NCBI GenBank assembly: GCA_947589325.1
Contig: CANQAM010000001.1
Location: 124,001 to 188,000 of the forward strand
From: an uncultured Bacteroidales bacterium
Lineage (GTDB): Bacteria > Bacteroidota > Bacteroidia > Bacteroidales > UBA11471
Length of the DNA stretch: 64,000 bases
Direction of reading: 5' to 3'
Under the pieces are notes generated by a model. The model had not been told where the DNA came from. It made no database searches and worked only from the letters and a program-made list of their open reading frames with translations. The stretch's first letter is position 1. Every line of letters begins with the position of its first letter. The position numbers were made by a program, and so were the translations under genes. Positions 39,306 to 49,382 of this stretch are shown here, in pieces.

Positions 39306-41180
39306 ATGATACCACCGACAGAGAAGTCTCAAAAAAATTTTTTGAGTAAGGAAAAGCAAAAATCGGAGCATACCCCGCGTGTATGGCTTTATCACCCGGG
39401 TGAAAATGCCTGTATGTGGAACGATTGTCTGGCCCAAAACAAAATATGTATTGCATGGGACGAGATGGGCGATTTGGCTGGGTATCGGGATATAGATGAT
39501 TTGACAAAGGCGTTGCAAGAAGTTTATCATAAAAAAGACGCCACTTTCCGAAACGACCGTCTTGCCTTATGGCAATTCGTTCATGAAATGCAGGTCGGCG
39601 ATATTGTTTATGCGAAGAAAGGGAAAAATACGATTCTCGGACGGGGTATTGTGAAAGGGAAGTATGTTTACGACAGCTCTCTGTCTGCTTACCGGAATAT
39701 CCGACGAGTACAATGGACGCATTGGAAGGCGCGGAATTATGAGGCACGCAAACTGATTCCCGATACGATGACCGATGTAGATGTGTATGGCTCTCAACCA
39801 AAAACATTGGTAACCAAAACTTTGACGGATATAAGTTCGTATGCCGATTTCGTGCAGAATTTGAATGATTTGGTGGTCGGCGGTGCCGGTGCAGAAGATA
39901 ACAAAAATTATTGGTGGCTGGTTGCTTCGCCCGATATGTGGAGGTTTTCCGATATCGGTGTCGGCGAAACGGAAGCGTACACGCTGTATAATGAAAATGG
40001 AAACAAACGCAGGGTATTTCAAAATTTTTTGGACGCCAAGACGGGCGACAAGGTTATCGGCTACGCTTCGACCCCGACCCTGCAAATTGTGGCTTTGGGT
40101 GAAATAGCTCGGGAAACAGACGCGCAGCAGCTCTATTTCCGCAAGACCGAGCAGCTGCTCAATCCCGTCGATTATTCCGAGATAAAGAAATGCAGTGAAT
40201 TGCAGAATATGGAGTGTATGGCGGGCGGTGGCAGGGGAACGCTTTTCAAAGTAACTCCCGAAGAATATCAAATACTTATGGAAATTATCCGTGCAGAGAA
40301 TCCGTTGCCGGCGTCGGCATCGTTGCCGTCGTACACCGATGCCGATTTTCTCGACGAGGTGTATATGTCTGCCGACAATCTGCACAGATTGAAGCATCTG
40401 CTGCAAAAGAAACAGAACATCATTTTACAGGGTGCGCCCGGTGTGGGGAAAACATTTACCGCCAAACGGCTGGCATACGTGTTGATGGGCGTAAAAGATG
40501 AGCAGCGGGTGGAGATGGTACAGTTTCATCAGAATTATACTTACGAAGATTTCATCATGGGATACAAGCCTGATGAAACGGGCGGTTTCGAGCTGCGGCA
40601 CGGCGTATTTTACAAGTTTTGCAAAAAAGCCATGAATACGCCCGACAAAGATTTCTTTTTCATCATCGACGAAATAAATCGCGGCAATTTGAGTAAAATT
40701 TTCGGGGAGCTGTTGATGCTTATCGAAAACGGCTATCGCGGAAAGGAGATAAAATTAGCCTATACGGAGGAGCTGTTTTCCGTCCCGAAAAATCTGTATA
40801 TCATCGGTATGATGAACACCGCCGACCGCAGTCTGGCGATGATAGACTATGCGCTGCGCCGACGTTTCAGTTTCTTCGAAATGAATCCCGGATTCGATAC
40901 CGACGGCTTCAAAAAATACCGGTCGGGTCTCGCCAGCGAGCGTTTCGACAAGATTATCGAGGGTGTGAAGCATTTGAATGACATCATTGCCGACGATGAT
41001 TCTTTGGGTGCAGGGTTCTGCATCGGTCACAGTTATTTCTGTGGGCAGTCATCGTTTGACGACGAATGGCTGGCGAACGTCATCGAATACGACATTGCCC
41101 CGATGTTGTGCGAATATTGGTTCGACGACGAGCAAAAGTATAAAACGCGAATCGAACAACTGCGCAACCTGCTAAAATGA
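39306..41180 (+). CDS. mcrB: McrB-type AAA+ GTPase with EVE-like N-terminal domains (type IV restriction)
   Basis: Walker A QGAPGVGKTF; DEINRGNLSKIFGELL; McrB motif IIGMMNTADRSLAMIDYALRRRF; N-terminal PGENACMWNDCLAQNKICIAWDEMGDL and NYWWLVASPDMWRFSDI..TGDKVIGYAST regions. Confidence 0.88.
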   Translation: MIPPTEKSQKNFLSKEKQKSEHTPRVWLYHPGENACMWNDCLAQNKICIAWDEMGDLAGYRDIDDLTKALQEVYHKKDATFRNDRLALWQFVHEMQVGDIVYAKKGKNTILGRGIVKGKYVYDSSLSAYRNIRRVQWTHWKARNYEARKLIPDTMTDVDVYGSQPKTLVTKTLTDISSYADFVQNLNDLVVGGAGAEDNKNYWWLVASPDMWRFSDIGVGETEAYTLYNENGNKRRVFQNFLDAKTGDKVIGYASTPTLQIVALGEIARETDAQQLYFRKTEQLLNPVDYSEIKKCSELQNMECMAGGGRGTLFKVTPEEYQILMEIIRAENPLPASASLPSYTDADFLDEVYMSADNLHRLKHLLQKKQNIILQGAPGVGKTFTAKRLAYVLMGVKDEQRVEMVQFHQNYTYEDFIMGYKPDETGGFELRHGVFYKFCKKAMNTPDKDFFFIIDEINRGNLSKIFGELLMLIENGYRGKEIKLAYTEELFSVPKNLYIIGMMNTADRSLAMIDYALRRRFSFFEMNPGFDTDGFKKYRSGLASERFDKIIEGVKHLNDIIADDDSLGAGFCIGHSYFCGQSSFDDEWLANVIEYDIAPMLCEYWFDDEQKYKTRIEQLRNLLK

Positions 41181-42229
41181 TGATCGACAAAGGCATACCC
41201 ATTAAAAACATCTACTATATGCTTACGTATGCGTTCAAGGAATTGACGCACAACAATTACGAGCAGATAGCCGGAGAAGATTTCGAGAATATTTACGACC
41301 TGTTCGCCGAAATACTCTCGAAAGGCATTGCCTATCTTTTGAAACAGGGTTTGCACAAAGAATACGTCGAGAAGACGGAACCGACGACTTCACTGCGTGG
41401 AAAACTGAATCTGCAAAACACAATGCAGGAAAAGCGGTCGCAACGGGTACAGCTCGTTTGCGAATACGACGAATTGATGGAAAACAACCTGTTCAATCAA
41501 ATTTTGAAAACTTCGGTTTTACTGCTTGTCCGGCATACTGGCGTCGATAGGCGGCGCAAACACGCCCTGCGCCGCGCGATGCTGTTTTTTGAACGGGTCG
41601 ATGAAATAAAGCCGGCGGATATACATTGGCACCGATTGCGGTACGACCGCAACAGCCGTACATACAGAATGTTGCATTCCCTTTGTTATTTCCTCCTGCA
41701 AAACGAACTGCTTACGACGGAAGACGGGTTTGCGAAGATGCCGAAATTTTCCGACGAGCACATGAATCTGCTGTTTCAGCGGTTCGTGTTGAATTACTAC
41801 AAGCGGCACCACCCGCAGAACAAGCCGCGGGCAAAACAGATAAAATGGAATTTTGTCGGCGAAACCGAATCGAATAATATCCTGCCGATTATGCAGAGTG
41901 ATATTCTTTTGTCGATAGGCGAACGGACGCTCATTATCGACACGAAATATTACAGCCATATCATGCAGGAGAATTTCGGAAAACACACTATCCATTCACC
42001 GAATTTCTATCAGATATACACGTATGTCATGAACGAGGATACCGCGCATACGGGAAAAGTCGATGGCATACTGCTGTATGCACGTCCGTTGGATAACGAG
42101 TTACCCGACGACGTGTCGTTTACGCATAGAGATGGAAACATTTTTATGATTCGGACGCTGGATATGAATCAGGATTTTCCGAAGATAAAAATGCAACTGG
42201 ACTCCCTGCTTGATTACCGACAGGAGTGA
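41177..42229 (+). CDS. mcrC: McrC family 5-methylcytosine restriction endonuclease subunit
   Basis: IPIKNIYYMLTYAFKEL; PD-(D/E)xK-like MQSDILLSIGERTLIIDTKYY; ATGA overlap with mcrB. Confidence 0.9.
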   Translation: MMIDKGIPIKNIYYMLTYAFKELTHNNYEQIAGEDFENIYDLFAEILSKGIAYLLKQGLHKEYVEKTEPTTSLRGKLNLQNTMQEKRSQRVQLVCEYDELMENNLFNQILKTSVLLLVRHTGVDRRRKHALRRAMLFFERVDEIKPADIHWHRLRYDRNSRTYRMLHSLCYFLLQNELLTTEDGFAKMPKFSDEHMNLLFQRFVLNYYKRHHPQNKPRAKQIKWNFVGETESNNILPIMQSDILLSIGERTLIIDTKYYSHIMQENFGKHTIHSPNFYQIYTYVMNEDTAHTGKVDGILLYARPLDNELPDDVSFTHRDGNIFMIRTLDMNQDFPKIKMQLDSLLDYRQE

Positions 42230-42233
42230 TTTA

Positions 42234-43721
42234 TTACCGCTCGAACGTTTTGGATTTTTCGACGGCGGGAATCGTGCGCCCGTTGAGGCGTACGTTTTTC
42301 ACGTTCTGCAACACGTACGGTCGTTGGTCGCGGGGTGCGACGGCGACGTTTTCGAGCACGACGTTTTCCGCCTGCCGTATGATGACACCCTTGTCGGTGT
42401 CGGCAAGAGAGATGTTTCGCAGCTCGATGTCCTGTATCGGCATTTCCGGCAGGCCGTTGAAATAGACGGCTTTTTTCCCGCCGATGCCCGTGATGTCGCT
42501 GATGTGGATATTCCGGAATACCGGCGTGCCTTCATCTACGGCGGCGGGTCGCGGCGAGTCCGCCTCTTTCGTGGCGTAATAGAGGTCGAAAAGTATGTTT
42601 TCGTTGGCGATGTCGAACATATTGATGCGGCGGCAGAAAATGTTTTCCACTGTGCCGCCTCTGCCGCGCGTACTCTTGAAGCGCAGACCCACGTCGGTGC
42701 CGATGAACGTGCAACGGTCGATGACCACGTTGCGCACGCCGCCCGACATTTCGCTGCCCACCACGAAGCCGCCGTGTCCGTGATACACCGTGTTGTCGCG
42801 CGCTATGACGTTTTGGCACGGCCACCCTCTGCGGCGTCCGGCGGCATCTTTGCCCGACTTGATGCAGATGGCATCGTCGCCGGCGTCGAACGAACAGCCG
42901 CAGACGATTACGCGGTCGCACGACTCCACGTCGAGTGCGTCGCCGTTTTGGGCGTACCACGGGTTGATAACGGAAACGCCTTGTATCACAAGGTCTTCAC
43001 AATGCAGCGGGTGAATGCACCATGCCGGCGAATTGCGGAAAACGGCGTCTTGCAGCACCACCCGTTTGCATTCGAACAGCCGCACCATGTTGGGGCGACC
43101 TTCGCCCTCTTCGGTGGCGGCTGCGGCATTGGGGTACCACGTGTTGCCGTCGCTGCTGAGCACGCCGCCCGAAGCGACGAGCTGTTTCCATTGGCTTTCC
43201 GTGAGTTTGCCGCGCCTCACCATGCGCCACGTGCTGCCGTTGCCGTCGAACACGCCTTTTCCCGTAATGGCGATGTCGTGTGCGCCGTTGGCATAAATGG
43301 GCGAGGTGGCGTGTATCTTGCGGTTGTCCATGCTGTTGTCGTTGGGCAGCAGCGGGTATTGTGTGTGGTCGTCGGTGAACAGCACGAAGGCGTTGGCTTC
43401 GGTGTGGAGCCGCACGTTGCTCCGCAGCTCGATGGGACCCGTAATCCACAGTCCCGCCGGAATCACCACCGTGCCGCCTCCTTTGCCGTTTACGTGGCGT
43501 ATCGCCGCGTCGATAGCCTGCGTGTTGAGGGTGCCTGCGCCCGCTGTCGCGCCGAAATCGACGATGCTCACCCGATAGTCGGGAAACGTCGGCAGCGCGA
43601 CCGCCTGCATTTCAAAAGGAATATCTTGGTAGATGTCGTCGGGCAGGGGGCGTATCGCCTGTGCCCGCAAGGCTGCCGCGCCGCCTAAAAAAGTGCATAG
43701 CAGCAATACGATTTTTTTCAT
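42234..43721 (-). CDS. Glycoside hydrolase family 28 (polygalacturonase)
   Basis: Beta-helix; NPWYAQNGDALDVESC, SFDAGDDAICIKSGKD, GHGGFVVGSEMSGG motifs. Confidence 0.92.
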   Translation of the reverse strand: MKKIVLLLCTFLGGAAALRAQAIRPLPDDIYQDIPFEMQAVALPTFPDYRVSIVDFGATAGAGTLNTQAIDAAIRHVNGKGGGTVVIPAGLWITGPIELRSNVRLHTEANAFVLFTDDHTQYPLLPNDNSMDNRKIHATSPIYANGAHDIAITGKGVFDGNGSTWRMVRRGKLTESQWKQLVASGGVLSSDGNTWYPNAAAATEEGEGRPNMVRLFECKRVVLQDAVFRNSPAWCIHPLHCEDLVIQGVSVINPWYAQNGDALDVESCDRVIVCGCSFDAGDDAICIKSGKDAAGRRRGWPCQNVIARDNTVYHGHGGFVVGSEMSGGVRNVVIDRCTFIGTDVGLRFKSTRGRGGTVENIFCRRINMFDIANENILFDLYYATKEADSPRPAAVDEGTPVFRNIHISDITGIGGKKAVYFNGLPEMPIQDIELRNISLADTDKGVIIRQAENVVLENVAVAPRDQRPYVLQNVKNVRLNGRTIPAVEKSKTFER

Positions 43722-43897
43722 GGCAGAAAATTTTTTAACAGAACAAATATAATGATTGTCAAACCGAAAAAAACAAAACGCATTGAAAATTTTTGAGAAA
43801 ACAATGAAAAAGCACCCGTTTTGTGGAAAATCTGCAAAAGTATGGGGCATTTTTGAGATATTTTGTGTAATATTGCGCCGCAAAAGCAAAAACCGCT

Positions 43898-43942
43898 ATG
43901 TGTAATATCGTACCGCATATTCTATTTATCACTACCCCTTAG
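43898..43942 (+). other. Putative leader peptide ORF upstream of thrA
   Basis: MCNIVPHILFITTP*; enriched in Ile/Thr/Val/Leu; ends at CCCCTTAGGGG hairpin and G9 tract. Confidence 0.25.
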
Positions 43943-44062
43943 GGGGGGGGAGGTTGAACGTTTTTTCCGTATTTTTCTCGGTAGAGAATTTTTCTTGTTT
44001 TCAAGTCTGTTATTTGGCTGTGGCGAATGCGGTTTGCGCAGCGGTAAAACTATGTATATTCC

Positions 44063-46498
44063 ATGAAAGTGTTGAAATTCGGCGGAACATCGGTAGGTTC
44101 CGTGAAAAGTCTCAAAAATGTAAAACAGATAGTCGAGGCGTGCCAAGAACCCGTCATCGTGGTCGTTTCGGCATTGGGCGGCATCACCGACAAGCTGCTG
44201 GAAACCGCGCGGCAGGCAGCCGCCGGCTTGCCCGATTATGAAGACAATCTGCGCGAAATCGTCGCCCGCCACCACGACATCATCGCCGGCATCGTAGCCG
44301 AAGAGCGGCGCGACGAGGTGCGCCGGCAGACCGACAGCCTGCTCGACGAGCTGGGCAACATCTATCGCGGCGTCGCCCTTATCCGCGACCTCTCGGTGAA
44401 GACGCAAAACATCATCGTGAGCTACGGCGAGCGGCTGTCGTCGTTCATCATCAGCCGCGTCATCGACGGTGCGGAACATTACGACTCGCGCGCGTTCATC
44501 AAGACCGAAGCGCAGTTCGAGAAAAACATCGTCGATTTCGAAACCACCAACCGCCTGATACGCGAAGTCTTCGCCATGCTGCCGCAGGTGGCGCTCGTGC
44601 CCGGATTCATTTCTTCCGACAGCCGCACCGGCGAGATAACCAATCTCGGACGGGGCGGTTCCGACTACACCGCCGCCATTCTGGCTGCCGCTCTCGATGC
44701 CTCCCGCCTCGAAATCTGGACCGACGTCGATGGTTTTATGACCGCCGACCCCCGCGTCATCAACAACACTTACGTCATCGAACGCCTCTCTTTCATCGAG
44801 GCAATGGAGCTTTGCAACTTCGGCGCCAAAGTGATATATCCCCCTACGATATATCCCGTTTACCACAAGAACATTCCTATCGTTATCAAAAATACGTTCA
44901 ACCCCGAGGCTCCCGGAACGCTGATTACCGAAACCGTCAGCCGTACCGACGGAAAAGCCATCAAGGGCATTTCGTCGATTAACGATACCTGCCTTATCAC
45001 CGTGTCAGGTCTGGGCATGGTGGGCGTCATCGGCGTCAATCGCCGCATTTTCACGGCGTTGGCGCAATCGGGTATCAGTGTGTTTTTAGTGTCGCAAGCC
45101 GCCTCCGAAAACAATACTTCGATTGCCGTGCGCAATGCCGATGCCGACCGCGCTATTGCCGTGCTCGACAAAGAGTTCGCCCACGAAATAGAGATGGGCG
45201 AGATGAGCGAAGCCCACGCCGAACGCGATTTGGCGACCGTCGCTATCGTGGGCGAAAACATGAAGCACACGCCGGGTATCGCCGGAAAACTGTTCAACAC
45301 GTTAGGACGCAACGGTATAAACGTCATCGCCTGCGCACAGGGCGCATCGGAAACGAACATTTCATTTGTCATCGCACTGGGCAGTCTGCGCAAGGCGCTC
45401 AATGTGATACACGACTCGTTCTTCCTCTCCGACACGCAGGTGCTGAACGTGTTTATCACGGGCATCGGTCTGGTGGGCAGCAACCTGCTCGAACAGATAC
45501 GCAGCCAGCAGCCCCGCCTGCTGAAAGAAAAATCGCTGCGCATCAACATCGTAGGGTTGGCAAATTCCCGTCAGGCGATTTTCTGCCGCGAAGGCATTTC
45601 GCTCGACAATTACGAAGAACAGCTGAAAGCCTCGCCGGTGAAAAGCACGCCCGAGACGATTCGCGATGCGGTGATACAGATGAACATTTTTAACTCGGTT
45701 TTCGTCGATTGCACGGCAAGCCCCGAAATCGCCGCCATTTATCAGGAGCTGCTCGACCACAATGTGTCGGTGGTGGCTGCCAACAAGGTGGCGGCAGCGT
45801 CGGACTATGAAAACTACGCGCTGCTGAAACAGACCGCCCGCCGCCGCGATGTGAAGTTTCTTTTCGAAACCAACGTGGGTGCGGGTCTGCCCATCATCAA
45901 TACCATTAACAGCCTGATAAACAGCGGCGACACGATACTCAAAATCGAAGCCGTCGTGTCGGGAACGCTGAATTACATTTTCAATGTGTTGAGCGAGGAG
46001 GTGCCGTTGAGCCGCGCCATACGCATGGCGCAGGAGGCGGGGTACAGCGAGCCCGACCCGCGCGTCGATTTGAGCGGACAAGACGTGCTGCGCAAGCTCG
46101 TCATTCTCGCCCGCGAGGCGGGATACCGCATCGAGCAGTCCGACGTCGAAAAAGAGCTTTTCGTTCCCGACAAATATTTTCAAGGCACGCTCGAAAACTT
46201 CTGGAAGCACATTCCCGAACTCGATGCCGAGTTCGAGCAGCGCCGCCGCGAAGTGGCGGTGCAGGGCAAGCGCTTCCGTTTCGTCGCCTCCCTCCGCAAC
46301 GGCAAGACACGTATCGGCTTGCAGGCGATAGGGCGCGAACACCCCTTCTACGAACTCGAAGGCAGCAACAACGTGATACTGATAACGACCGCCCGCTACA
46401 ACGAATACCCCATGATTATCAAGGGATACGGCGCTGGCGCACCCGTTACGGCGGCAGGTGTGTTCGCCGACATCATCAGCATTGCGAACATTCGATAA
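44063..46498 (+). CDS. thrA: Bifunctional aspartate kinase / homoserine dehydrogenase
   Basis: MKVLKFGGTSVGSVKSLKNV; ACT repeats; HSD domain GIGLVGSNLLEQ, FETNVGAGLPIINT. Confidence 0.97.
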   Translation: MKVLKFGGTSVGSVKSLKNVKQIVEACQEPVIVVVSALGGITDKLLETARQAAAGLPDYEDNLREIVARHHDIIAGIVAEERRDEVRRQTDSLLDELGNIYRGVALIRDLSVKTQNIIVSYGERLSSFIISRVIDGAEHYDSRAFIKTEAQFEKNIVDFETTNRLIREVFAMLPQVALVPGFISSDSRTGEITNLGRGGSDYTAAILAAALDASRLEIWTDVDGFMTADPRVINNTYVIERLSFIEAMELCNFGAKVIYPPTIYPVYHKNIPIVIKNTFNPEAPGTLITETVSRTDGKAIKGISSINDTCLITVSGLGMVGVIGVNRRIFTALAQSGISVFLVSQAASENNTSIAVRNADADRAIAVLDKEFAHEIEMGEMSEAHAERDLATVAIVGENMKHTPGIAGKLFNTLGRNGINVIACAQGASETNISFVIALGSLRKALNVIHDSFFLSDTQVLNVFITGIGLVGSNLLEQIRSQQPRLLKEKSLRINIVGLANSRQAIFCREGISLDNYEEQLKASPVKSTPETIRDAVIQMNIFNSVFVDCTASPEIAAIYQELLDHNVSVVAANKVAAASDYENYALLKQTARRRDVKFLFETNVGAGLPIINTINSLINSGDTILKIEAVVSGTLNYIFNVLSEEVPLSRAIRMAQEAGYSEPDPRVDLSGQDVLRKLVILAREAGYRIEQSDVEKELFVPDKYFQGTLENFWKHIPELDAEFEQRRREVAVQGKRFRFVASLRNGKTRIGLQAIGREHPFYELEGSNNVILITTARYNEYPMIIKGYGAGAPVTAAGVFADIISIANIR

Positions 46499-46510
46499 AA
46501 GACCGGAAAC

Positions 46511-47728
46511 ATGAAATACATTATCGTTTTGGGCGACGGTATGGCAGACGAGCCGATACCCGCATTGGGCGGCAAGACCCCTTTGCAGGCTGCCGATACG
46601 CCCGCTATGGACTGGCTGGCGGCGCACGGACGCTGCGGCCGCCTCAACACCGTGCCCGACGGTTTCGAGCCGGGCAGCGAAATTGCCAACATGGCGATTC
46701 TCGGCTACGACCTGCCGACGGTATTCGAGGGGCGCGGCTCGCTCGAAGCTGCCAGCATGGGCATCGATATCGCCTCCGACGAAATGGCGATGCGCTGCAA
46801 TCTGATTTGCATCGAAGACGGCAAAATAAAAAACCACTCGGCGGGACACATTTCCAACGAGGAGGCGGCAGAACTGATAGCCTACCTGCAAAAAGAGCTG
46901 GGCGGCGGAGCGGTGAATTTCTTTCCGGGCGTTTCGTACCGCCACCTGCTGAAAATCAAAGGCGGCAACAAAGCCCTAAAATGCACCCCGCCGCACGACG
47001 TGCCCGGCACGCCTTTTTGCGACGTGCTCGTGCGTCCGCTCGATGCCGCAGCCGAGCCGACCGCCGCGCTGCTCAACCGCCTGATTCTGCGCTCGCAAAC
47101 GCTGCTCCCGCTGCACCCCGTAAACCTGCGCCGCAAAGAGCAGGGCAAGGACATGGCAAACAGCATTTGGCCGTGGTCGCCCGGCTACAAGCCCCGCATG
47201 GCGACGCTTTCGGCGCGCTACGGAATAGGGCGGGGGGCGGTCATTTCGGCGGTAGACCTTATCAAGGGCATCGGCGTGTATGCCGGACTGCGCCCCATTG
47301 CCGTACCCGGCGCCACCGGTCTTTACGATACCAATTACGAAGGCAAGGCAGCAGCCGCCATCGAGGCGCTGCGCACCGACGATTTCGTGTATCTGCACGT
47401 CGAAGCCAGCGACGAGGCGGGGCACGAAGGCGATGCCGACCTCAAAAAACTGACGGTCGAATACCTCGACCACCGCATATTGCAGCCGCTGCTCGACGCC
47501 GCCGACAGCTTCGGCGAGCCGCTCACCATCGCCCTGCTGCCCGACCACCCGACGCCCTGCCGGCTCCGCACCCACACGGCGGCGGCGATACCGTTCGTCA
47601 TTTACAAGCCGGGTGAGGCGCCCGACGCCGTGCAAAAGTACGACGAGTTCAGTGTGGCAGGCGGTTACTACGGTACGCTTTCGGGCGACCAATTCATGCA
47701 GGCGCTCTTCGCCGCACCCGGAAAGTAA
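46511..47728 (+). CDS. Cofactor-independent phosphoglycerate mutase (ApgM family) / ThrB2-like putative homoserine kinase
   Basis: MKYIIVLGDGMADEPIPALGGKTPLQAADTPAMDWLAAHG; located between thrA and thrC. Confidence 0.9.
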   Translation: MKYIIVLGDGMADEPIPALGGKTPLQAADTPAMDWLAAHGRCGRLNTVPDGFEPGSEIANMAILGYDLPTVFEGRGSLEAASMGIDIASDEMAMRCNLICIEDGKIKNHSAGHISNEEAAELIAYLQKELGGGAVNFFPGVSYRHLLKIKGGNKALKCTPPHDVPGTPFCDVLVRPLDAAAEPTAALLNRLILRSQTLLPLHPVNLRRKEQGKDMANSIWPWSPGYKPRMATLSARYGIGRGAVISAVDLIKGIGVYAGLRPIAVPGATGLYDTNYEGKAAAAIEALRTDDFVYLHVEASDEAGHEGDADLKKLTVEYLDHRILQPLLDAADSFGEPLTIALLPDHPTPCRLRTHTAAAIPFVIYKPGEAPDAVQKYDEFSVAGGYYGTLSGDQFMQALFAAPGK

Positions 47729-47897
47729 CGGTATTTCACGGTATAAACAGGTTCACCGGCTCGGCAAGAAAAATGGAATTTTGATACATTTTTTTTTGAT
47801 ATTCGATAAAAATGTTTATCTTTGCGCTAAGACGGGCGGCAAAATGGTCGCTATAAAACGGCAAAATGCCGTCCGCACAAATATTTGAAATCGTATC

Positions 47898-49202
47898 ATG
47901 CTATATTACAGTACCAATAAGCAATCGCCTGCCGTTGCGCTCGAAGAAGCCGTCGTGCGCGGACTTGCACCCGACAAAGGTTTGTATATGCCCGAGCGCA
48001 TCAAAACCCTGCCTCCCGCCTTTTACCACAACATGGGCGAAATGTCTTTTCAGGAAATTTCGTTCATCGTGGCCGAAGCCTTTTTCGGCGAAGATATGGA
48101 GGCGGATATTCTCAAAAACATCGTTTACGACACGCTCCGTTTCGACGTCCCGTTAGTGCGGGTGCACGACTCCATATACAGCCTCGAACTCTTCCATGGT
48201 CCGACGCTGGCGTTCAAAGATGTCGGCGCGCGGTTTATGGCGCGGCTGCTGGGATATTTCATACGGAAAGAGGGGCGTCGTGAGGTGAATGTGCTCGTCG
48301 CCACCTCGGGCGATACCGGCAGCGCGGTGGCAAACGGATTCCTCGATGTCGAGGGAATACACGTTTATGTGCTCTATCCGAAAGGAAAAGTCAGCGAAAT
48401 ACAGGAAAAACAGTTTACGACGCTGGGCAAAAACATCACCGCGCTCGAAATTGACGGCACCTTCGACGACTGTCAGGCGCTGGTGAAGAATGCCTTTATG
48501 GACGAGGAGCTCAATCGCAAGATGGCGCTCACGTCGGCAAACTCTATCAACGTCGCCCGCTTCCTGCCGCAGGCGTTTTACTACTTCTACGCCTATGCGC
48601 AGCTCGAAAAACAGGACGCTGCCCGCGAGGTGGTGATATGCGTGCCGAGCGGCAATTTCGGAAATATTACGGCGGGGCTTTTCGCCAAGCGTATGGGCTT
48701 GCCCGTAAAACGCTTCATCGCCGCCAACAACCGGAACGACATATTCTATCAATACCTGCGCACGGGAGAATATTCGCCCCGACCCTCCGTGCCGACGCTT
48801 GCCAATGCGATGGACGTGGGCGCGCCGAGCAACTTCGCCCGCGTGCTCGACCTCTACGGCGGTTCGCACGAAGCCGTTTGCGCCGATATTTCCGGCGCCG
48901 CCTATACCGACGAACAGATACGGGAAACCCTTGCCGACGTCTACCGCCGCCACCATTACCTGCTCGACCCGCACGGCACCTGCGGCTATCGCGCGCTGGC
49001 AGAGGGATTGCAAGCCGGCGAGACGGGCGTATTCCTCGAAACGGCGCACCCCGCGAAATTCATCGACCGCGTGGAGCCGATTATCGGCGAGCGCGTGGCG
49101 ATACCCGACACCTTGCAGCGCTTTATGCAGGGCACAAAACAGAGCATACCGCTGCCCTCCGATTTCGTACACTTCAAGCGCTATCTTCTCGGTCGTCGAT
49201 AG
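47898..49202 (+). CDS. thrC: Threonine synthase
   Basis: GPTLAFKDVGARFMARLLGYF; ATSGDTGSAVANGF; VPSGNFGNITAGL; TATCTTTG promoter motif in the intergenic region. Confidence 0.96.
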   Translation: MLYYSTNKQSPAVALEEAVVRGLAPDKGLYMPERIKTLPPAFYHNMGEMSFQEISFIVAEAFFGEDMEADILKNIVYDTLRFDVPLVRVHDSIYSLELFHGPTLAFKDVGARFMARLLGYFIRKEGRREVNVLVATSGDTGSAVANGFLDVEGIHVYVLYPKGKVSEIQEKQFTTLGKNITALEIDGTFDDCQALVKNAFMDEELNRKMALTSANSINVARFLPQAFYYFYAYAQLEKQDAAREVVICVPSGNFGNITAGLFAKRMGLPVKRFIAANNRNDIFYQYLRTGEYSPRPSVPTLANAMDVGAPSNFARVLDLYGGSHEAVCADISGAAYTDEQIRETLADVYRRHHYLLDPHGTCGYRALAEGLQAGETGVFLETAHPAKFIDRVEPIIGERVAIPDTLQRFMQGTKQSIPLPSDFVHFKRYLLGRR

Positions 49203-49218
49203 GCGAAACGATATAATA

Positions 49219-49251
49219 AAACAGCGCACCCGTTTTTCGGGTGCGCTGTTT
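49219..49251. terminator. Bidirectional terminator after thrC
   Basis: AAACAGCGCACCCG-ttttt-CGGGTGCGCTGTTT. Confidence 0.85.
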
Positions 49252-49268
49252 TTCGTATAGAAAGGTGC

Positions 49269-49382
49269 TTAACGGTAGTAAGCTAACAAAGTCGTTATGC
49301 AGATGATGACGATGCCTATCCATATTATGCATACGACGATAGCAGTAATCAGGCAGCCGTCCTTCCGCGGCGTTCGGTTCAG
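49269..49382 (-). CDS. Putative 37-aa single-pass membrane peptide (non-ATG start)
   Basis: From CTG at 49382: LNRTPRKDGCLITAIVVCIIWIGIVIICITTLLAYYR*; 8 nt after the GH29 stop codon; absent from ORF track. Confidence 0.35.
   Translation of the reverse strand: MNRTPRKDGCLITAIVVCIIWIGIVIICITTLLAYYR

Noticed and set aside
43861-43910. Repeated GTGTAATAT near thrA as a regulatory direct repeat
   Set aside because: Two 9-mers only about 35 nt apart in AT-rich DNA; insufficient support.
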